Assembly (NCBI RefSeq): GCF_019633745.1
Contig: NZ_CP037968.1
Location: 1,742,789 to 1,806,788 of the forward strand
Direction: 5' to 3'
Length of the DNA stretch: 64,000 nt
From: Methanofollis formosanus
Lineage (GTDB): Archaea > Halobacteriota > Methanomicrobia > Methanomicrobiales > Methanofollaceae
Positions within the stretch are counted from its first letter, which is position 1; each line of letters starts with the position of its first letter. Made by a program: the position numbers and the translations under genes. This document shows positions 47,095-56,401 of this stretch, piece after piece. Below the pieces are notes generated by a model that saw only the letters and a list, made by a program, of their open reading frames with translations, did not search any database and was not told the origin of the DNA.

Positions 47095-47463
47095 TCAATT
47101 CAACACTTCTTCATCTGCGGCATCCCAGGCAGGGTCGACGATCGCGAGGATGACGAGATCGTCCTCGCCGGTGTTCTCCACGCTCTGCACCGCACCTGGC
47201 GGGATGTAGACAACCTGTCCGGCACCGACCGGCGCCGATTCATCGCCGATATGCATCATTCCCTCACCTGCAAGGATATAATAGGTCTCGGAGGAGGTCT
47301 TCAACCGGTGAGGGAGGGAGGCCTCGCCCGGGCCGAGGAAGGCATGGGCGATGGAGCATCGATTGCAGCACTCAGGTTCGTTTTTTGGGTGAAGAATTTC
47401 CCTCAGACGCGTACGATCTCCGGCAGTGAAGAGTGGGGTGCTCGTGATGTCTCTGATCAACAT
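47095..47463 (-). CDS. Cupin-domain protein
   Basis: 122-residue single-cupin protein: ASLPHRLKTSSETYYILAGE, then VYIPPGAVQSVENTGEDDLV and IVDPAWDAADEEVL. The classical metal ligands are reduced (HRLK for HxHx and Gln in the second motif), which appears to be the norm for this methanogen group. The Cys cluster ECCNRC near residue 32 could add a metal site. Function unknown. Confidence 0.82.
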   Translation of the reverse strand: MLIRDITSTPLFTAGDRTRLREILHPKNEPECCNRCSIAHAFLGPGEASLPHRLKTSSETYYILAGEGMMHIGDESAPVGAGQVVYIPPGAVQSVENTGEDDLVILAIVDPAWDAADEEVLN

Positions 47464-47544
47464 GGCACTATACTGTCTGTGGACAGCAGGAATAGATTTG
47501 GATCCCTTGCAGAGGAGAATGGAAAAGAGAAGAAAAAAATGGTT

Positions 47545-50016
47545 TTATGGCCGCCTCGCCTTGAGAACGACAAACCCGACAACTACCAGGGCCGCTGCCG
47601 CCCCCACAACCCCCAGGGGGGAGGGCTGAGGAGTAGTCGCGGTCTCGGTGGCGTTTCCGGCTGGTTCAGACGGCACGGTCTCGGTCACGGTAGTCTCGCC
47701 CGGCCCTTCTGAGGTCGGGGTCTCCCCGGCATCGGCGCCAACCCGGGGGGCTGTATCCCCGGGGATGACCGTCATTCCTTTGCCGCCGGCGATCGCAAAG
47801 TACGAGAAGCCCGGCGTGACGGCCCGATAATACACCTTTGTCTCGGTCTCCTTCACCAGTTCGGTCTTGAGCGGGTTCCAGATTCCGTCATGGAATCTCC
47901 AGAGAACGACGTCTCCGACACCGATACCGTACTTCTGGAGCCACGACCAGGGGAGGTCGAAGAAGAAGACGATTTCATCGAGGTTCTCCCCCTCCGCGTA
48001 GGTCATGTTTGCAAGGAGATACTGGTAGACCGGCTCGCCAAGTCCTTCCGGCCCCTTGGATAATTTCTCAAGGGAGACCCTGATCCCGTCGATGCGGTCG
48101 GCGGCGGTGATCTCGATCTCTGAGACCCCCATCCCGCTGAAGCGGAAGACCGTCGAGTCGCCGGTCTTAAGGCCGCTGCTCACACCGATATTCGATCTGC
48201 TGCTGCTCCCTCCTGAACCCGAACCGCGTGACGACGACGACGAGGCTTTGACTATGATAGAGTCAGTGCGAGTCATGGTGTCGTTAGTCGTGCCGTCGGA
48301 GACGGTGAGAGAGACGGAGTATGTACCTGCTTTCTTGTAGACATAGGTCGGGTGCTGGAGCGATGACGTTGCCGTCCCGTCTCCGAAGGACCACTGCCAC
48401 GCGCTCACGTTCCCGGTCGAAGTGTCGGTGAAGTGGACGGTGAGCGGCGCCCTCCCTGAAGTCATGTCTGCGGTGAAGTTTGCCGCAAGCGGTTCTGGCC
48501 CTGGCCCGGCAACGACGATATAGTCCTTGAGGACGAGGGTGTTGTTGGTGGTGCTGTTCGAGACGGTGAGCGTGACATTGTAGGTTCCGGTCTCCAGGTA
48601 GGTATGCACCGGGTTCTGGAGAGAGGAGTTTCCGTCGTCACCGAAGTCCCATTCCCATCCGGTCGGGTTTCCGGTCGAAAGGTCGAGGAACTCTACGACA
48701 AACGGCGCATCGCCGGAGGTCTCGTTCGACGTGAAGTTTGCCGCAAGCGGCAAGGAAGACGGAGCGACATCGATATAGTCGGCTTTCAGGTGGGTGTCCG
48801 AGTTCGTACCGTCAGAAACGGTGAGGGAGACGTTGTAGGTTCCGGCCGTCTGGTAGTAATGCACCGGGTCTTTGAGAGAGGAGTTTGCGCCGTCACCGAA
48901 GTCCCAGGTCCATGTGATCGGTTTCCCGATCGAAGTGTCGTTGAACTGCACTCTGAACGGTGCCTCCCCTGCGGTTATGTCGGCAGTGAAGTTGGCCTCA
49001 AGAGATGCTGGGGCCGGTTCTGTGACTTTTATGTACGCGGTGCGGACTTCTTCCTTCTTCTCCTCGCCGCGTGAGACGGTGAGTGTGACATCATAGGTGC
49101 CGGCGGTTTCATAGACATGGATCGGGTTCTGTTCGGTCGAAGTGGCGCTGTCACCAAAGTCCCACCCCCATTTCAGGGGGTTACCGGTCGATTGATCGAT
49201 GAACTGGACGGTAAGCGGTGCCTCGCCCGAGGTCACGTCTGCTTCAAAGGCGACCTCAAGGGGGAGAGGTGCGGGTTGGTCGAGAGCGAGCGGGAGGAAG
49301 TCGACGTTCACCTCGTTCAATTCGTAGGCTTCGTCACAGAATCCGTCTTTATTGGTATCGGCACAGGTGTCTGACCACCCGTTCCTGGCAGGGTTCGTCC
49401 AGACGTTTCCGCCGATAAACGAACCACCAAGTATGTTGGTTTTTGTTGTGTTCGTCCGGTTCCAGAAGTTGCTCTGAACGGTACCGGTGAATTTGACGTT
49501 CTCTTCGTTCTCGAAGTAGTTGTTGGTAATCATGTTCAGGAGCCCGTTTATGATCTCCAGACCGGTGCCGTTGTTCTCGGTGATCCGGCAGCTATCGACG
49601 ATGCAGTTCGTGGCACCGTCGAGTTTGATCCCCACAGATCCACTGTTAAAGGCGTTTACGCCCCAGAGGGTAACCTCTGATCCGCCACTGACCACACAGC
49701 CTTCTTCAAAGTTGTTCAGGAGGGTACAGGCGATCGTGACGTTCTTCGCCCTGTCCACCAGAATGCCGGTGCCGGCAGGGCTGCTGCCATTGCTCTTGAT
49801 CATCCATCCGTGCCCGTCAAGGATCACGTCGTCAGCGGTTATCGTGATGAACGTATCATTGTAGGGGCCAAAGAAAGAGTGGTTCAGACAATAAATCCCG
49901 GGGCTATCAATGGTAGTTGGTCCGGTAATGTTTGTCGGTTCTGCGGCTGTTGCTGTACCTGCACAGCAACAGACGGCCATCAAGAGGTAGGCCACAAGAT
50001 GTAGCCACCTCCGCAT
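47545..50016 (-). CDS. Large surface protein: beta-helix, four PKD domains, PGF-pre-PGF, C-terminal anchor
   Basis: 823 residues. Signal sequence (to about 25, ending TATA), a right-handed beta-helix of the NosD/periplasmic copper-binding type (about 30-240, with GGSEVTLWGVNAFNSGSVGI), four PKD domains (about 250-590, each with the WxFGD motif such as WGWDFGD, WTWDFGDG, WEWDFGDD), a Ser/Gly linker, a PGF-pre-PGF domain (about 615-750), a Thr/Pro/Glu stalk and a C-terminal helix with a basic end (VVVGFVVLKARRP). Many N-glycosylation sequons are present. It is probably part of the cell surface or an adhesin. An in-frame ATG at 50031 is an alternative start. Confidence 0.88.
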   Translation of the reverse strand: MRRWLHLVAYLLMAVCCCAGTATAAEPTNITGPTTIDSPGIYCLNHSFFGPYNDTFITITADDVILDGHGWMIKSNGSSPAGTGILVDRAKNVTIACTLLNNFEEGCVVSGGSEVTLWGVNAFNSGSVGIKLDGATNCIVDSCRITENNGTGLEIINGLLNMITNNYFENEENVKFTGTVQSNFWNRTNTTKTNILGGSFIGGNVWTNPARNGWSDTCADTNKDGFCDEAYELNEVNVDFLPLALDQPAPLPLEVAFEADVTSGEAPLTVQFIDQSTGNPLKWGWDFGDSATSTEQNPIHVYETAGTYDVTLTVSRGEEKKEEVRTAYIKVTEPAPASLEANFTADITAGEAPFRVQFNDTSIGKPITWTWDFGDGANSSLKDPVHYYQTAGTYNVSLTVSDGTNSDTHLKADYIDVAPSSLPLAANFTSNETSGDAPFVVEFLDLSTGNPTGWEWDFGDDGNSSLQNPVHTYLETGTYNVTLTVSNSTTNNTLVLKDYIVVAGPGPEPLAANFTADMTSGRAPLTVHFTDTSTGNVSAWQWSFGDGTATSSLQHPTYVYKKAGTYSVSLTVSDGTTNDTMTRTDSIIVKASSSSSRGSGSGGSSSRSNIGVSSGLKTGDSTVFRFSGMGVSEIEITAADRIDGIRVSLEKLSKGPEGLGEPVYQYLLANMTYAEGENLDEIVFFFDLPWSWLQKYGIGVGDVVLWRFHDGIWNPLKTELVKETETKVYYRAVTPGFSYFAIAGGKGMTVIPGDTAPRVGADAGETPTSEGPGETTVTETVPSEPAGNATETATTPQPSPLGVVGAAAALVVVGFVVLKARRP

Positions 50017-50348
50017 TATGATCGTACTCATGATATCACCTCATCGGCAGAAGGGGCCTGACGCATGACCGGACCACAGGAGGCAAATGATGTGGAGTGG
50101 GAAATGAGAGATACCCGCAGCCCGGAGATGCGGTCTGAGCAATCCGCCCAGCAGGTATGGAATATCTTATACAATATATATCTTTTTTTATATTTTGGGG
50201 GGCGGACAAAAATCATCAGGAACAAAAAAAAATCCGGATCTAAATACCGATCCTTTATATATCACCTCGATGCCTTACCGGGAGAATTTTTTCAGAACTT
50301 ATTCTCTATAATTATTTTAGATTTCAGGCCAAATTAAGCTGGATTATC
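50017..50348. promoter_or_regulatory. Divergent A+T-rich promoter region
   Basis: The gap between the surface-protein gene (minus) and the NSS transporter (plus) is A+T-rich. TATA-like boxes are ATATATCTTTTTTTATATTT near 50176 (for the minus gene) and CTTTATATATCAC near 50253 (for the plus gene). No ORF or repeat was found here. Confidence 0.5.
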
Positions 50349-51830
50349 GTGAGTGAAAAGGCATTCTGGAGTTCGCGTATGGCATTCATCCTTGCCGCCA
50401 TCGGAGCGGCGATCGGGATCGGCAATGTCTGGCGTTTCCCGTACATGGCCTATTCGAATGGCGGTGGTGCCTTTCTCATCCCCTACACCGTCGCCCTCGC
50501 GACCGCCGGGATTCCTCTCCTGATCATGGAGTTCGGGCTTGGGTATAAGGCGAAGGCCGGGGCCCCCCTCTCCTTCCGGAAACTCCTGGGCGAAGGCCGG
50601 GAATGGATCGGGTGGATGGCGGTGCTGGTCGGTTTCCTGACGATGACCTATTACTGCACCATCCTGGCATGGGCCGCGGACTATACGGTCTTCTCGACCT
50701 CCCTCGCGTACGCCGGGAACACCGAGGCTTTCTTCTTCGGCGACTTCCTCGGCCTCTCAGACAACATCGGCCTCTTCGGCAATATCAACTGGCTCATCGT
50801 CGCCGGTGCGGCCTTCGCCTGGCTCTGGGTCTACGTCGCCGTGATCCGGGGCGTCAGGTCAGTGGAGAAGATGGCTTATGTCACCGTCGTCCTGCCCTGG
50901 CTTCTCATCCTCCTCTTTGTCGTAAGAGGAGTCACCCTCCCGGGCGCGATGGACGGGATCGCCTACTACCTCACCCCCGACTTCTCGGTCCTCCTTGACC
51001 CCCAGGTCTGGCTTGCCGCGTACGGTCAGATCTTTTTTACCCTCTCGCTGGGGTGGGGCGTGATGATCGCGTATGCGAGTTATCTGCCTGAAAAAAGCGA
51101 CATCGGGAAGAACGCCGTGATCATCGCGGTCGCCAACAGCGTCACCTCCATCGTCGCCGGGTTTGCGGTCTTCTCCACCCTCGGCTATATGGCGCACCAG
51201 GCCGACGTCCCGATCACCGAGGTGGTGCGGGGCGGGATCGAACTGGCCTTCGTCACGTACCCGGCGGCGATCCAGCTTCTGCCCTTCGGCGCACCGGTCT
51301 TCGGGGTGCTCTTCTTCCTGATGCTCCTCTCCCTCGGGATCGCCTCGGCCTTTGCGACGATCGAGGCGGTGAACCGCGCCGTCATCGACCAGACCGACCT
51401 ACCGCGTCGCCTCGTCGTCCCGGCGGTCTGTATCTCTGGCTTCCTCCTCGGTCTCTTCTTCACCACCAGTTCCGGATACCAGTGGCTGGATATCGCCGAT
51501 CACTATCTCTCCTTCTTCGCCCTCGTGCTGGTGGGGGCGCTGGAGGCGGTGGCGGTCGGCCATCTCTATGGCGCTGACCTGATGCGCCGGTTCATCAACG
51601 CGCACTCCGAGATCGTCGTCGGGCGCTGGTGGGATCTCTGCATCAGGTACGTCGCCCCGGTTCTCCTCTTCACCGCCCTGGGTTTCAGTCTTGTCAAGGG
51701 GGTCGCCGAACCGTACGGGGGCTATCCGCTCTGGGCCAACGCCTTCGGGTGGGGGCTGGTGCTCTTCGTTCCGATCGGGGCGGTGGCGATCGCATGGGCG
51801 GTACAGAAAAAGGAAAGAAGGACTTTGTAG
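50349..51830 (+). CDS. Neurotransmitter:sodium symporter (NSS) family transporter
   Basis: 493-residue LeuT-fold transporter with about 11-12 spans. The first span shows the Na+/substrate-site signature AAIGAAIGIGNVWRFPYMAY followed by NGGGAFLIPY. Prokaryotic NSS proteins import amino acids with Na+. The start is GTG. The C-terminus runs into a stem-loop shared with the convergent gene. Confidence 0.93.
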   Translation: MSEKAFWSSRMAFILAAIGAAIGIGNVWRFPYMAYSNGGGAFLIPYTVALATAGIPLLIMEFGLGYKAKAGAPLSFRKLLGEGREWIGWMAVLVGFLTMTYYCTILAWAADYTVFSTSLAYAGNTEAFFFGDFLGLSDNIGLFGNINWLIVAGAAFAWLWVYVAVIRGVRSVEKMAYVTVVLPWLLILLFVVRGVTLPGAMDGIAYYLTPDFSVLLDPQVWLAAYGQIFFTLSLGWGVMIAYASYLPEKSDIGKNAVIIAVANSVTSIVAGFAVFSTLGYMAHQADVPITEVVRGGIELAFVTYPAAIQLLPFGAPVFGVLFFLMLLSLGIASAFATIEAVNRAVIDQTDLPRRLVVPAVCISGFLLGLFFTTSSGYQWLDIADHYLSFFALVLVGALEAVAVGHLYGADLMRRFINAHSEIVVGRWWDLCIRYVAPVLLFTALGFSLVKGVAEPYGGYPLWANAFGWGLVLFVPIGAVAIAWAVQKKERRTL

Positions 51831-51862
51831 AAATCATCAAGATAATATCTACAAAGCCGTTA
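51824..51862. terminator. Bidirectional stem-loop terminator
   Basis: CTTTGTAGA and TCTACAAAG form a perfect 9-bp stem around about 18 bases, including the NSS stop codon. It lies between two convergent genes. The same stem words recur at 28610, so it may be a fragment of a repeat. Confidence 0.5.
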
Positions 51863-51869
51863 TTTCGTT

Positions 51870-52520
51870 TCAAGGAGTAGGTTCGGACCTGTCTTCCTCT
51901 CTGAGCCACCGCACCCCGAGGTAACAGAACGGCGTGTCCACGGCCGCCACCGCGACCTTCACCAGCCAGTACGGGATGGTGATGGAGATGACGAAGCCGA
52001 GGGTGTACTCCGGCGCCGCCCCGTAGAAGGCGATGAACATGAAGGCGAAGGAATCGATGAGCTGGCTGCCCATCGTCGAGAGGTTGTTCCTGAGCCAGAG
52101 GTGCTTCCCGTGGGTCTTCTCCTTCCAGAAGTGGAAGGCCCAGATGTCGTGGGTCTGGCTGGCGGCAAAGCAGATGATGCTCGCGACGAGGATCCGCGTC
52201 GACATCCCGAAGATATCGATGTACGCCTCGTTGTACGGGAAACGGTCGGCCGGCGGCAGGGCCACCGAGAGGGCTGTGAGGAGGAGGACGAAGACGAGCG
52301 AGGCGACGCCGGCGACGACGAGATCGGTGGTCTTCTTCTTCCCGAAGACTTCGGCGACGATGTCGGTGACCAGGAAGGTGACCGGGTAGGAGAAGATCGC
52401 CACCGAGACCACGACCCCGCCGATGACGGCGACCTTGTTCCCGACGAGGTTGGCGACGACGAGGGCCGCGATGTACAGCCCTGCGAGGAGGGCGAACTTC
52501 CGTTCCATTGACCATGCCAT
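51870..52520 (-). CDS. Queuosine precursor transporter, YhhQ/VUT family
   Basis: 216-residue membrane protein with six spans: LAGLYIAALVVANLVGNKV, FSYPVTFLVTDIVAEVFGKK, and the conserved HDIWAFHFWKEKT plus LRNNLSTMGSQLIDSFAFMF. YhhQ imports 7-cyano-7-deazaguanine (preQ0) in bacteria; in archaea preQ0 is needed for archaeosine. The longer ORF to 52742 has a non-membrane leader and no support. RBS-like GGTCCTG is weak. Confidence 0.92.
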   Translation of the reverse strand: MAWSMERKFALLAGLYIAALVVANLVGNKVAVIGGVVVSVAIFSYPVTFLVTDIVAEVFGKKKTTDLVVAGVASLVFVLLLTALSVALPPADRFPYNEAYIDIFGMSTRILVASIICFAASQTHDIWAFHFWKEKTHGKHLWLRNNLSTMGSQLIDSFAFMFIAFYGAAPEYTLGFVISITIPYWLVKVAVAAVDTPFCYLGVRWLREEDRSEPTP

Positions 52521-52674
52521 GGTATCAGGACCTGCTGAAGATACAGCGTTGGTCCTGCAGGGGCAAAGAGGTGACCCGGACGGCCGAAATATTCTCGATT
52601 CGCAATAAAATCTTCGGAGATCGGCTGACGGAACCCGGAAAATTCTGAAGAGAATGAGAAAAAGAAAAAAAAGA

Positions 52675-54123
52675 TCAGCGGCGCTGGTATTTCCTGAAGT
52701 AATACCAGACCCCGCCGGCGATCCCGATGAGCAGGAGGACACCGAGGACGGCCGCGAAGGACTGTTCCTTCACGACGATCCTGAACTCTTCCTCCTGTTC
52801 GCCCTGATCGGAGATCACCTTGACGCTGACCTTGTAATCAGAGGCGACGATGGAGGAGGGCGGGGCCACCGTCACTTTCACGGTGTCGCGCTCGCCCGGC
52901 TGAAGGCTCGTGATGTTGGTCGGCGTCACCGTAGCGCTCCACCCCTGCGGCGCCATCACTTTAAAGCCGATCCCGGTCAGTGCCCCGGCGGTACCCGCGT
53001 TCCTCACTTTGAGATCGAAATTGACCGTGCCGCCCATGTCGGTCTCGTACCGATAGCGGTCGGCCGAGACCCGCATCTCGTAACTTCCCCGGATCTTTGC
53101 GGTCAGTTCGTCGGAGTACTGCCCCGCCGCGGAGTCGATGAGGGTCTGGAAAGTGTAGTCGCCGGTCCCGGTACCGTACGGCGGGATCGCCTCAAGGTAA
53201 AGGGTCTTCTCCTCGCCGGCCCGCAGGAAGATCTCGGAGAGGTCGCCGGGGGCGCCGGCCGACTCTTTGTAGCGTGCGTACCATCCTTCAGGGAGGTCCT
53301 TTGTCGAGAGCACGTAGGTGTCGTCTCCTGTACCCGCGTTCTTCAGGCCCAGTTCGAAGACGGCGTTCCGGCCGACCGGGGTGGTGATAGTCGGGGACTT
53401 GATGGTGACCTCGGCCGCGTACGGGGACTTCTCCAGCATCACGGTCCCGGCGTCGGTGGTGATCCCGCACTTCACCTTGACGTCCTTTTTATCGGCACCC
53501 TTGTACCCGGCCTTCTCGATGACGAGGTCGTAGACTCCCTGCGGGAGGCCGGTGCTGATCTTGCCGTCCGCGGTGGTCATCACCTTATCGGAAGGTTCGG
53601 CATGTTTGTCCTCATAGATCAGGACAGACGCACCCTTCACCTTCTCGCCGTCCTTGTCGGTGACGGTGATTTCGAGGGTGCCGAGTTCCCCGGTATGGGT
53701 CCTGGAGATGCTGACATGGAGCCAGACCGACCCGTCGCCGATATGGGCTTTCACCGGGTACTCCCCGACCTGGGTGTCGGCCGCGGTCTCGACCTCGAGG
53801 GTGACACTCTTCGACCCACCCGCCGGGATGGAGACCTTGTTCACCTCGGTCTTGCCGTCGACGAAGCGCATCTCCCAGTCTTTGCACCCGGCAAAGGACT
53901 CGGTCCACATCTTCATCTGGTCGGCGTTGCCGTTGTTGGTCACCGAGAGGGTGAAGGTCGCCGTCTCCCCGGCCTCGATCACCTGGCCGGGAAAGTCGCA
54001 GTGGATGGAGACCTTCCCGTCTGCCTGGTTGTCCAGGGCCGCCGCGGGTGCGGCGACCAGAAGGGGCAGGAGCATGAGCACTGCACAGAGGGCTGCAAGG
54101 CCCCGTTCAATTTGTTTGTTCAT
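52675..54123 (-). CDS. Membrane-anchored NEW3/CARDB-domain protein (copy 1)
   Basis: 482 residues, exported: a signal (to about 33), an Ig-like NEW3 domain (about 35-140), a carboxypeptidase-regulatory-like beta-sandwich (about 145-215, DKDGEKVKGASVLIYEDK), two more NEW3 domains (about 225-340 and 345-440), a C-terminal span (about 453-475) and a basic tail FRKYQRR. The stop codon is followed by a T-tract on this strand. The ATG at 54123 overlaps the permease stop; an in-frame ATG at 54153 lies in the permease gene. NEW3 proteins in this setting may recruit or bind the ABC cargo. Confidence 0.85.
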   Translation of the reverse strand: MNKQIERGLAALCAVLMLLPLLVAAPAAALDNQADGKVSIHCDFPGQVIEAGETATFTLSVTNNGNADQMKMWTESFAGCKDWEMRFVDGKTEVNKVSIPAGGSKSVTLEVETAADTQVGEYPVKAHIGDGSVWLHVSISRTHTGELGTLEITVTDKDGEKVKGASVLIYEDKHAEPSDKVMTTADGKISTGLPQGVYDLVIEKAGYKGADKKDVKVKCGITTDAGTVMLEKSPYAAEVTIKSPTITTPVGRNAVFELGLKNAGTGDDTYVLSTKDLPEGWYARYKESAGAPGDLSEIFLRAGEEKTLYLEAIPPYGTGTGDYTFQTLIDSAAGQYSDELTAKIRGSYEMRVSADRYRYETDMGGTVNFDLKVRNAGTAGALTGIGFKVMAPQGWSATVTPTNITSLQPGERDTVKVTVAPPSSIVASDYKVSVKVISDQGEQEEEFRIVVKEQSFAAVLGVLLLIGIAGGVWYYFRKYQRR

Positions 54124-55244
54124 CTGATATCCTCCCGCATGAACCTGATCCATGCGAGCCCGAAGAAAGCGGCCGGAACCACGAAGAGAGCAACGATGTT
54201 CTTTGCAAGATCTCCCAGAAGCGTTGCCAGGATCCCGAGTCCGCTCTCAGGGAGGTCGTCATTCATGTCTGATCCGAAACCGCCGTCGCTGTGGATCGAA
54301 ACGGCAAGGCGCGGGTTGGTCACGGCCATCGCCATCTGCTGATAGTTGTTGGCGGGCGAGAGCAGATTGACCGCGTCGTTGAAGGTACGTCTCTTCTCCC
54401 AGTAGGCCCTGGACTTCTCCTCGTACTCCTCCCAGGCCCGGTCGATCTCTGAGGTTTCTGCCGGTTCATCTGTCGAAGAGGACACTTCGACACTTGTGAC
54501 GGCGAATGTATCGCCGTAATAGATTCTTTCCATATTAGGGAATTCTGGCGGTTCGCCGATGACGGCGTTCATCACGCTCTCGTTGGTGGCGATGGCCGGG
54601 ATGAGGGTGGAAAGGACGATGAAGATGATGAGGGTGTAGATGAGGGCGTTGCTGCTGTCCTTGGCGATCGTCGACATGAAGAGGGCGATCGCGAAGTACG
54701 AGAAGATGAGCAGGAACGAGAGCCCTCCGAAGAGCAGGATCCGTATGCTCTCGTCGAGGTCCGGGACGATCCCGAAGATGAGAATGACGGCAAAGGAGAG
54801 GGCGAGCACGATCCCCATCGCGAGGGCGATGGCCGCGATGCCGCCGAGGGCCTTGCCGTTGATCACTTCGTCGCGGTACACCGGGTGGGAGAGGAGGATC
54901 TTGAGGGACTTGCTCTCTTTCTCGCGCGAGATCAGGTCGAACCCCATCGCGCACCCGAGGATGATCCCGACGGTGACGATGAGCATGGACATCTTGAAGA
55001 AGGCCGAGAGGATGGAGGGTTTCCACCCAAAGTAGGCAGGCTTCATCTCCATCATATCGTCGTCCGAGGTTTCGGCCAGACGTTCGTTGTAATCTTCGAT
55101 CTGCTTGTTATACTGTACTGATCCGTCGATGAGGCCGACGGTGGCGATGACCAGAAAGATCGCAAGGAGGATGTGGAACCTCCTGCTCCTGATGTGGTCG
55201 CGGAACTCCTTGGCGGCGATCACCCTGAGGCCCTGGGTCCTCAT
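54120..55244 (-). CDS. ABC-2 type permease (copy 1)
   Basis: 374-residue membrane protein of the ABC-2 family (NosY/YhaP-like). It starts with a cytoplasmic amphipathic segment AAKEFRDHIRSRRFHILLAI, has a span, a loop (40-75), then spans around 85-110, 145-225 and 350-365. The extracytoplasmic segment (about 230-330) is predicted helical. FDLISREKESKSLKILLSHP is the conserved intracellular loop. The overlap with the ATPase and NEW3 genes is four bases on each side. Confidence 0.9.
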   Translation of the reverse strand: MRTQGLRVIAAKEFRDHIRSRRFHILLAIFLVIATVGLIDGSVQYNKQIEDYNERLAETSDDDMMEMKPAYFGWKPSILSAFFKMSMLIVTVGIILGCAMGFDLISREKESKSLKILLSHPVYRDEVINGKALGGIAAIALAMGIVLALSFAVILIFGIVPDLDESIRILLFGGLSFLLIFSYFAIALFMSTIAKDSSNALIYTLIIFIVLSTLIPAIATNESVMNAVIGEPPEFPNMERIYYGDTFAVTSVEVSSSTDEPAETSEIDRAWEEYEEKSRAYWEKRRTFNDAVNLLSPANNYQQMAMAVTNPRLAVSIHSDGGFGSDMNDDLPESGLGILATLLGDLAKNIVALFVVPAAFFGLAWIRFMREDIR

Positions 55245-56155
55245 GCAACGTCCTCCGCGGCGTGGTAATATGACAGGAAAACATCCTCGATGTCGGGGTG
55301 TTCTGCTTCGAGGCTCCTGATCGCGACGCCCGCCTGGGCGAGGGTGTCGGCAAGTTCGTCCCTGATGTCGACGGTTGCGACGAGTCGTGCGCGGTGTCGG
55401 TTCTCGGCGAACTCTGCGGCGAGGAGTGCGGGGCTCCGGAGGTCAGGCATGGGGGTGCGAGTCTCGATGCGGATGACGACTTTTTCGTCGCCGCCGACGC
55501 GTGCGAGTTCGTCCCAGGTGCCGTGTGCGACGAGTTTTCCGTGGGCCAGGATGGCCGCGGAGGTGCAGACCTTGCTCACCTCGGAGAGGATGTGTGAGGA
55601 GACCAGGACGGTGGTTCCCTGGTCGGCGACCTGCCTGATGATCCTCCGGTAATCCGCGACGCCCTGGGGGTCGAGGTTTGCGGTGGGTTCGTCGAGGATG
55701 ATGGCCCTCGGGTGGTTGATGAGCGCCTTCGCGATGCCGAGGCGCTGCCTCATCCCCTTCGAGAACCCGCCGACCTCCTTGGTAACACCTTCGAGCCCGA
55801 CGAGTTGGAGGAGTTCCTGGATCCGTTCTTTGCGCTCCTTTCCCATACCGTAGAGTTTCGCCGAGTACTCGAGGTTCTCCTCGGCGGTGAGGGTGGGATA
55901 GAACCCGACGTCCTCAGGCATGTACCCGATCTTCTTCTTCACCTCGATCGGGTGGGTGGCGACCTCGAGGTCGTCGATATAACAGGCGCCTGATGTCGGC
56001 TCGATGAGGCCGGTGAGCATGAGGATGGTGGTGCTCTTGCCGGCGCCGTTCGGGCCGAGGAGGCCGAAGACCTCCCCCTCGGGCACCTCCAGGCAGAGGT
56101 CGTCGACGGCCGGAACACCGTTGTAGACCTTGCAGAGATGTTCGCAACGTATCAT
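55241..56155 (-). CDS. ABC transporter ATP-binding protein (copy 1)
   Basis: 304 residues: Walker A GPNGAGKSTT, signature FSKGMRQRL, Walker B AIILDEPTANLDPQG and the His of LVSSHILSEV. It is first in the operon. The ORF extends upstream to 56323, but MIRCEHLCKVYNG is the family N-terminus. It differs from copy 2 at about three residues. Confidence 0.92.
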   Translation of the reverse strand: MIRCEHLCKVYNGVPAVDDLCLEVPEGEVFGLLGPNGAGKSTTILMLTGLIEPTSGACYIDDLEVATHPIEVKKKIGYMPEDVGFYPTLTAEENLEYSAKLYGMGKERKERIQELLQLVGLEGVTKEVGGFSKGMRQRLGIAKALINHPRAIILDEPTANLDPQGVADYRRIIRQVADQGTTVLVSSHILSEVSKVCTSAAILAHGKLVAHGTWDELARVGGDEKVVIRIETRTPMPDLRSPALLAAEFAENRHRARLVATVDIRDELADTLAQAGVAIRSLEAEHPDIEDVFLSYYHAAEDVA

Positions 56156-56202
56156 GGAATATTCAGTCCGTTTTTTTCTGGTCCGATGATCCTTGCGGGC
56201 TC

Positions 56203-56217
56203 TTTTATAATATAGAT
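56203..56217 (-). promoter_or_regulatory. Promoter of the copy 1 module
   Basis: Minus-strand TATA-like box CTATATTATAAAAG about 50 bases upstream of the ATPase start. The gap 56156-56401 is otherwise without genes. Confidence 0.55.
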
Positions 56218-56401
56218 TCTGTGTCAATTCTCTAAATGTGGGTGAGCTCCTGTGCGATGTGGCAAAAAAAGGCGTGTTGTTGAAGGGAGTATGAGTCGAG
56301 GAGGCGTCGCAGGGGTACTGCATGGGAGGGATCCGGGGGACAGGGTTCCCCCGGTGCTATCTTCGTGCTCTGAAAGAGGAATGCACCAGAGCAAAAAAAT
56401 A

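Larger units (their letters stand above)
52665..56160. repeat. Tandem duplication, unit 1 (three-gene ABC/NEW3 module)
   Basis: Unit 1 carries NEW3 protein, permease and ATPase genes in the same order and strand as unit 2 (56395-59880). The offset is 3,727 bases over the first gene and 3,718 over the last. Long stretches are identical, for example from about 53380 to 53668 against 57107 to 57395. Confidence 0.9.

Noticed and set aside
52521-52742. N-terminal extension of the queuosine-precursor transporter
   Set aside because: Ser/Arg-rich sequence without a span, and its beginning overlaps the NEW3 gene on the same strand.
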